This document shows positions 60,667-64,000 of a stretch of DNA of 64,000 bases, in pieces. The translations under genes were made by a program, and so were the position numbers. Numbering within the stretch: position 1 is the first letter of the stretch; each line of letters starts with the position of its first letter. The stretch lies in contig JACQFL010000014.1 of the NCBI GenBank assembly GCA_016200085.1, positions 62,001 to 126,000 of the forward strand, written 5' to 3'. Source of the stretch: Candidatus Rokuibacteriota bacterium (GTDB lineage: Bacteria > Methylomirabilota > Methylomirabilia > Rokubacteriales > CSP1-6). The notes under the pieces were generated by a model. That model was given only the letters and a program-made list of their open reading frames with translations, was not told the origin of the DNA and did no database searches.

Positions 60667-62309
60667 TCGCGACGCGCGCGCTCCCCGCCCGGCGCCGCTC
60701 GCTCACCGTGAGCATGGTGGGGCTGGCCGGCGTCGCCGCCTTCGTCGTGGCGCTCCTCCCGCTGGCGCCGGGGGTCTCCCTGATCCTGTTCTGGCTCGGC
60801 GGCGCCGGCACGCTCGTGGCGCTCGCCTGGCGAGCCGGCGGTGGTCGACCACTGATCTGGATCGTCACGGCCAGCCACGTGGTCCGGACCGGCCTCGCCG
60901 TCCTGCTGGTCGAGATCTCGACGCGCGGGCTGCGTCTGTTCCCGAGCCTGCAGCTGGGCGACGGCTTCTGGGCGTTCGCGCCGGACTCGGCCTACTATCA
61001 CCATTACGCGACCCAGGCCGCCATCGCGGTGCGGGCGGGCCTCGGCCTGCCGTACTTTGCCGGGGGCTCGGAGTACCCGATCCTGCTCGCGGTGATCTAC
61101 CGCTGGTTCGGGCCCCACCCGCTCTTCGGCGCGCTCGTGAACTCGTGGATTGTCGGGTGCGCCATGCTGCTCGCTTTCGCGCTGGCGAGGGGGCTGGGCG
61201 GTGCCCGCGCGGGCCACGTCGCGGCCGGCCTGGTGGGCTTCTGGCCCTCCCTCGCGCTGTGGTCGACGCAGCTCCTCAAGGACTGCATCATCCTCGCCCT
61301 GATCTTCGTGTTCCTGCTGGCGGTCGAGCGCTTCTACCGGCGCTCGGGGGTCGCCCTGGTGGGCCCGATCGCGCTGACCGCTCTGACGCTCATGCTCCTC
61401 GACCGGCTGCGGCTGTTCGTGGCCGTGTGTCTGTTCGTGGCCGCGGTCATGATCGGGATCGTGAAGGCCACGGTGCACCTGGCTCGGCGCGAGCGGGGCG
61501 GCGCGCTGGGCGAGGGTGCGCTCATCGTCATTCTCACGCTGGCCATGGTGGCGGGCGTCGCCATCAAGCCGCCGTCGTCGGCTGACCCCTTCTCGTACGA
61601 CGAGTATCTCCAGCTCGCAGAGCTCAAGCTGTCTCAGGGGGACCATGCGGGCGCGCTCGAGCAGCTGCGGATCGTCGTGCGTGTGAAGTACCACGACAAG
61701 CCGATGGAGGACGCGGACCTCGACCGTCTGGTCCAGGCCGAGCTGGCGCAGCTGAAGCTCAAGTTGAAGACGGAACGCCGCGTGGAGGGCTCCGCGTGGC
61801 GCGCGATGATCCAGCTGGAAGAGCCGACCGGCCTCTGGGGCAACCTGCTCAGGTTCCGGACGCTGCAGAATCTGAGAAAGGGCTTCCTGTCGTACAAGGC
61901 GGGCTCCCAGGTCGACACCGACGTCCGGCTGACGAGCCCGTGGGCGGTGGTCCGCTACCTTCCGAAGGCGATCCTCAATGCCACGCTCACCCCGAACCCC
62001 TTCCTTCGATTCGCCGCGGTGGGATCCACGGGCGAGCTCCGTGGCGCGTCGATGCTGGAGATCCCGCTCGTCGCCCTCCTGCTCATCTGTGCGATCCTGG
62101 GCGCCCGGCGTGCCTTCGCGGCGGCTCCCGAGCTGACCACGCTGCTCGGCCTCTACGCGCTCCTGCTCGCCGCGTTCCTCGGCCTGGCCATTCCCACCAT
62201 CGGGGTCGTCTTCCGCCTGCGCCTCGACTTCGTCCTCCCGCTGGGGATCCTGGCCGGGGTCTGGCTCGAAGGCACAGGCGGCCGGCGCCGGGCGCCGGCG
62301 GGAGCATGA
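60657..62309 (+). CDS. Polytopic membrane protein, GT-C-like family, copy B
   Basis: A 550-residue membrane protein of the same unnamed family as 36231. Shared landmarks: FAPDSAYYHHYATQ (Asp110) in the first periplasmic loop, RAGLGLPYFAGGSEYPI, YRWFGPHPLFGAL, FWPSLALWSTQLLKD, then VDTDVRLT, LPKAILNATLTPNPF and the C-terminal IPTIGVVFRLRLDFVLPLG. Its periplasmic or cytoplasmic loop at about 310-400 is longer than in copy A and lysine/leucine-rich. The ATG at 60657 overlaps the previous gene by 10 bp. It likely acts on lipid-linked sugars as transferase or polymerase. Confidence 0.7.
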   Translation: MDLIATRALPARRRSLTVSMVGLAGVAAFVVALLPLAPGVSLILFWLGGAGTLVALAWRAGGGRPLIWIVTASHVVRTGLAVLLVEISTRGLRLFPSLQLGDGFWAFAPDSAYYHHYATQAAIAVRAGLGLPYFAGGSEYPILLAVIYRWFGPHPLFGALVNSWIVGCAMLLAFALARGLGGARAGHVAAGLVGFWPSLALWSTQLLKDCIILALIFVFLLAVERFYRRSGVALVGPIALTALTLMLLDRLRLFVAVCLFVAAVMIGIVKATVHLARRERGGALGEGALIVILTLAMVAGVAIKPPSSADPFSYDEYLQLAELKLSQGDHAGALEQLRIVVRVKYHDKPMEDADLDRLVQAELAQLKLKLKTERRVEGSAWRAMIQLEEPTGLWGNLLRFRTLQNLRKGFLSYKAGSQVDTDVRLTSPWAVVRYLPKAILNATLTPNPFLRFAAVGSTGELRGASMLEIPLVALLLICAILGARRAFAAAPELTTLLGLYALLLAAFLGLAIPTIGVVFRLRLDFVLPLGILAGVWLEGTGGRRRAPAGA

Positions 62310-63487
62310 GCGCGCCGATCCGCGTCGCGCGCGTCATCGCCCGCCTGAACATCGGCGGCCCCGCCCAGCACGTCGTGAATCTGACCGCGGGCCTGCCCCG
62401 CGACCGCTTCGAGTCCGTGCTCTTGACGGGGCGCGAGAGCGCGACGGAGGGCAGCATGGCGGACCTGGCCGCGGCCGCCGGCGTCACGCCCGTGATGGTG
62501 CCCGGGCTCGGGCGCGCGCTCTCGCCGCGCAACGATCTCGCCAGCCTGATCTTCCTCTTCCGGTATTTCCGCCGCTTCCAGCCTCACCTCGTGCACACCC
62601 ACACCGCGAAGGCGGGCACGGTGGGGAGGATCGCGGCGTGGATGGCGCGCGTCCCGGTGATCGTGCACACCTACCACGGTCACGTCTTCCACGGCTACTT
62701 CTCTCCGGCCGCCACGCGCGTGTTCCTCGGCATCGAGCGCGCCCTGGCGCGGGTCACCGACCGGCTCCTCACCGTGAGCCAGTCCGTCCACGACGAGCTG
62801 CGGCGCTACCGGATCGGCCGCCCCGGGCAGGCCGCGGTGCTCCCGCTCGGGCTCGACCTCGCGCGGTTCCTCGAGGCCGAGCGCCGGCGCGGCGAGCTGC
62901 GCGCCGAGCTTGGACTGGCGCCGGCCACCCCGCTCGTCGGGATCGTCGCGCGGCTGGTGCCGATCAAGCGGCACGAGGATTTTCTGGAGTCGGCGAGGCT
63001 CGTCTCCGCGCGCGTGCCCGGGTGCGTGTTCCTCGTCGTGGGGGACGGCGAGCGGCGGAACGAGCTGGAGGCGATCGCGCGCGCGAGGGGGTTGGGGGAG
63101 CGCGTCCGCTTCCTCGGCTGGCGGCGGGACCTGGACCGGATCTACGCCGACCTCGACGTCGTCGCGCTCATGTCGGCCAACGAGGGCTCGCCCGTCTCGC
63201 TCATCGAGGCGATGGCGGCGGCGCGGGCGGTGGTGGCCACCCGCGTGGGCGGGGTGCCGGACCTCGTGGAAGACGGCATGACCGGCCTGCTCGTGCCGCC
63301 CGCCAATCCGGTGATCGCGGCCGACGCGATCGTGGCGCTGCTGGCCGAGCCGGAGCGGCGCGCCGCCATGGGCGCGGCGGGACGCAAGCGCGCGTCCCCG
63401 GCCTTTTCCGTCGAGCGCCTGGTGAGCGACGTCGACCGGCTCTACACGGAGCTGGTCGCCGCCGCCGCTCCGCGGTCCCGGCGATGA
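62306..63487 (+). CDS. Glycosyltransferase family 4
   Basis: A 393-residue GT-B glycosyltransferase. N-terminal: RVARVIARLNIGGPAQHVVNL and VHTHTAKAGTVGRIAAWM; C-terminal: VGIVARLVPIKRHEDFLESA, VVGDGERRNELEAIA and the EX7E motif in ANEGSPVSLIEAMAAARAVVAT. The pattern fits PimB/WbcX-like retaining enzymes. The ATG shares ATGA with the previous stop and the gene is coupled to the phosphotransferase that follows. Confidence 0.9.
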   Translation: MSAPIRVARVIARLNIGGPAQHVVNLTAGLPRDRFESVLLTGRESATEGSMADLAAAAGVTPVMVPGLGRALSPRNDLASLIFLFRYFRRFQPHLVHTHTAKAGTVGRIAAWMARVPVIVHTYHGHVFHGYFSPAATRVFLGIERALARVTDRLLTVSQSVHDELRRYRIGRPGQAAVLPLGLDLARFLEAERRRGELRAELGLAPATPLVGIVARLVPIKRHEDFLESARLVSARVPGCVFLVVGDGERRNELEAIARARGLGERVRFLGWRRDLDRIYADLDVVALMSANEGSPVSLIEAMAAARAVVATRVGGVPDLVEDGMTGLLVPPANPVIAADAIVALLAEPERRAAMGAAGRKRASPAFSVERLVSDVDRLYTELVAAAAPRSRR

Positions 63488-64000
63488 GCGCCTCGCTGAC
63501 CACCGGCTTCCTGATCTCGTTCGTGGCGAGCCTGCTGCTCACGCTCGGCGCCGAGCGTGTCGCCCGCCGCGCCGGGGTCGTCGCCCGCCCGGCCGCCGAC
63601 CGCTGGCACCGCGAGACGGTGCCCCTGATGGGCGGGGTGGCCATCGTGCTGGCCACGATCGTGCCCACGCTCGCGCAGGCGATGGGGGACCGCCGGCTCA
63701 CCGTGCTCGCGGTGACGGCCCTCGCCATGGCGACGGTCGGTCTCGTCGACGACCTGCGCGCGCTGAGCCCGCAGGTGAAGCTCCTCGCCCAGATCCTGCT
63801 CGCCACGGTGCTCATCCAGTTCGGCTTCGTCCTCCGCCTCACCGGGTCCGGGCTCGTCGACGTGTTCGTGACGCTGTTCTGGCTGGTCGGCATCACCAAT
63901 GCCTTCAACCTCCTCGACAACATGGACGGGCTCTCCGCCACCATCGCGCTCGTGGCCACGGGCTTCCGCCTGCTCTTCTTCCACTGGTCGGACGACGTCC
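63484..64000 (+). CDS. WecA/MraY-type undecaprenyl-phosphate sugar-1-phosphate transferase, 3' part missing
   Basis: The first 172 residues of a polytopic phosphoglycosyltransferase, cut by the right edge. It transfers HexNAc-1-phosphate to undecaprenyl phosphate and starts lipid-linked glycan assembly. Motifs visible: VARRAGVVARPAADRWHRETVPLMGG, the Asp-Asp motif in VGLVDDLRALSPQVKLLAQ (about 95-112) and NAFNLLDNMDGLS (about 143-155), both typical of the WecA/TagO/MraY superfamily. ATG with ATGA overlap. Its presence supports Wzx/Wzy-type assembly for this locus. Confidence 0.9.
   Translation, partial: MSASLTTGFLISFVASLLLTLGAERVARRAGVVARPAADRWHRETVPLMGGVAIVLATIVPTLAQAMGDRRLTVLAVTALAMATVGLVDDLRALSPQVKLLAQILLATVLIQFGFVLRLTGSGLVDVFVTLFWLVGITNAFNLLDNMDGLSATIALVATGFRLLFFHWSDDV

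Noticed and set aside
62276..62303. Inverted repeat GCCGGCGC/GCGCCGGC at the end of the GT-C-like gene copy B
   Set aside because: It lies inside coding sequence that overlaps the next start codon. GC-rich palindromes are expected by chance in this composition, and termination there would break a coupled operon.

Overview
The window is very GC-rich (roughly 70% by eye), densely coded and rich in GTG starts. It shows no rRNA, tRNA, CRISPR array, insertion sequence or prophage. The gene mix (a Dpp-type peptide transporter, M81 and CocE-like hydrolases, a carbamoyltransferase with tiny membrane partners, and a very large surface-polysaccharide locus with FemAB-like, AsnB-like and radical SAM genes) suggests an uncultured soil or groundwater bacterium, for example of the Candidatus Rokubacteria/Methylomirabilota type. 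That placement is inference; nothing here is a phylogenetic marker.

Layout. (1) 1-6739, minus strand: a CocE/NonD-type hydrolase (cut by the left edge), an M81 (MlrC-like) metallopeptidase, then a cassette of KpsF-type arabinose-5-phosphate isomerase, small membrane protein, NodU/SxtI-type carbamoyltransferase and DUF5989-type microprotein, closed by a 10-bp-stem hairpin. (2) 6784-12142, plus: a UDP-sugar 4-epimerase, peptide-binding protein, acyltransferase-3 membrane enzyme and DppB/DppC permeases, with no ATPase genes. (3) 12294-12722: YjbQ, followed by a perfect 9-bp hairpin. (4) 12901-16441, plus: methyltransferase, glycosyltransferase and flippase. (5) 16460-18010: two divergent methyltransferases. 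(6) 18068-28253, minus: an eleven-gene sugar-nucleotide, glycosyltransferase, flippase and methyltransferase operon. (7) 28347 to the right edge, plus: about 35.6 kb with every gene on one strand and mostly overlapping. It runs from a winged-helix regulator through five glycosyltransferases, AsnB, methyltransferases, a third flippase, a nonulosonic-acid module (NeuB, NeuC, a 2-hydroxyacid dehydrogenase, NeuA), a UDP-sulfoquinovose synthase, a capsule-type transferase, a FemAB-like ligase, a PhyH-like oxygenase, GT-C-type membrane proteins and two radical SAM proteins, to a WecA/MraY-type initiating phosphotransferase at the edge.

How it works together (inference). The locus looks complete for lipid-linked assembly of a surface glycan that may carry a sialic-acid-like sugar and a sulfonated sugar. 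The edge phosphotransferase would start the chain on undecaprenyl phosphate, the glycosyltransferases extend it, one of three flippases exports it, and GT-C-like membrane proteins add or polymerise residues outside.

The most striking regulatory signal is a promoter block found twice, at 12851-12881 and 28277-28307. Each copy is an extended -10 (TGnTAGAAT) and then, after exactly 5 bp, the inverted repeat TGTTCA-N5-TGAACA over the predicted transcription start. One copy drives the regulator gene and the 35-kb right arm; the other drives the methyltransferase/glycosyltransferase/flippase unit 15 kb away. The regulator joins a MarR-like winged helix to a Rossmann-like domain. I propose that it is an autoregulator that senses a nucleotide or sugar nucleotide and controls both units.
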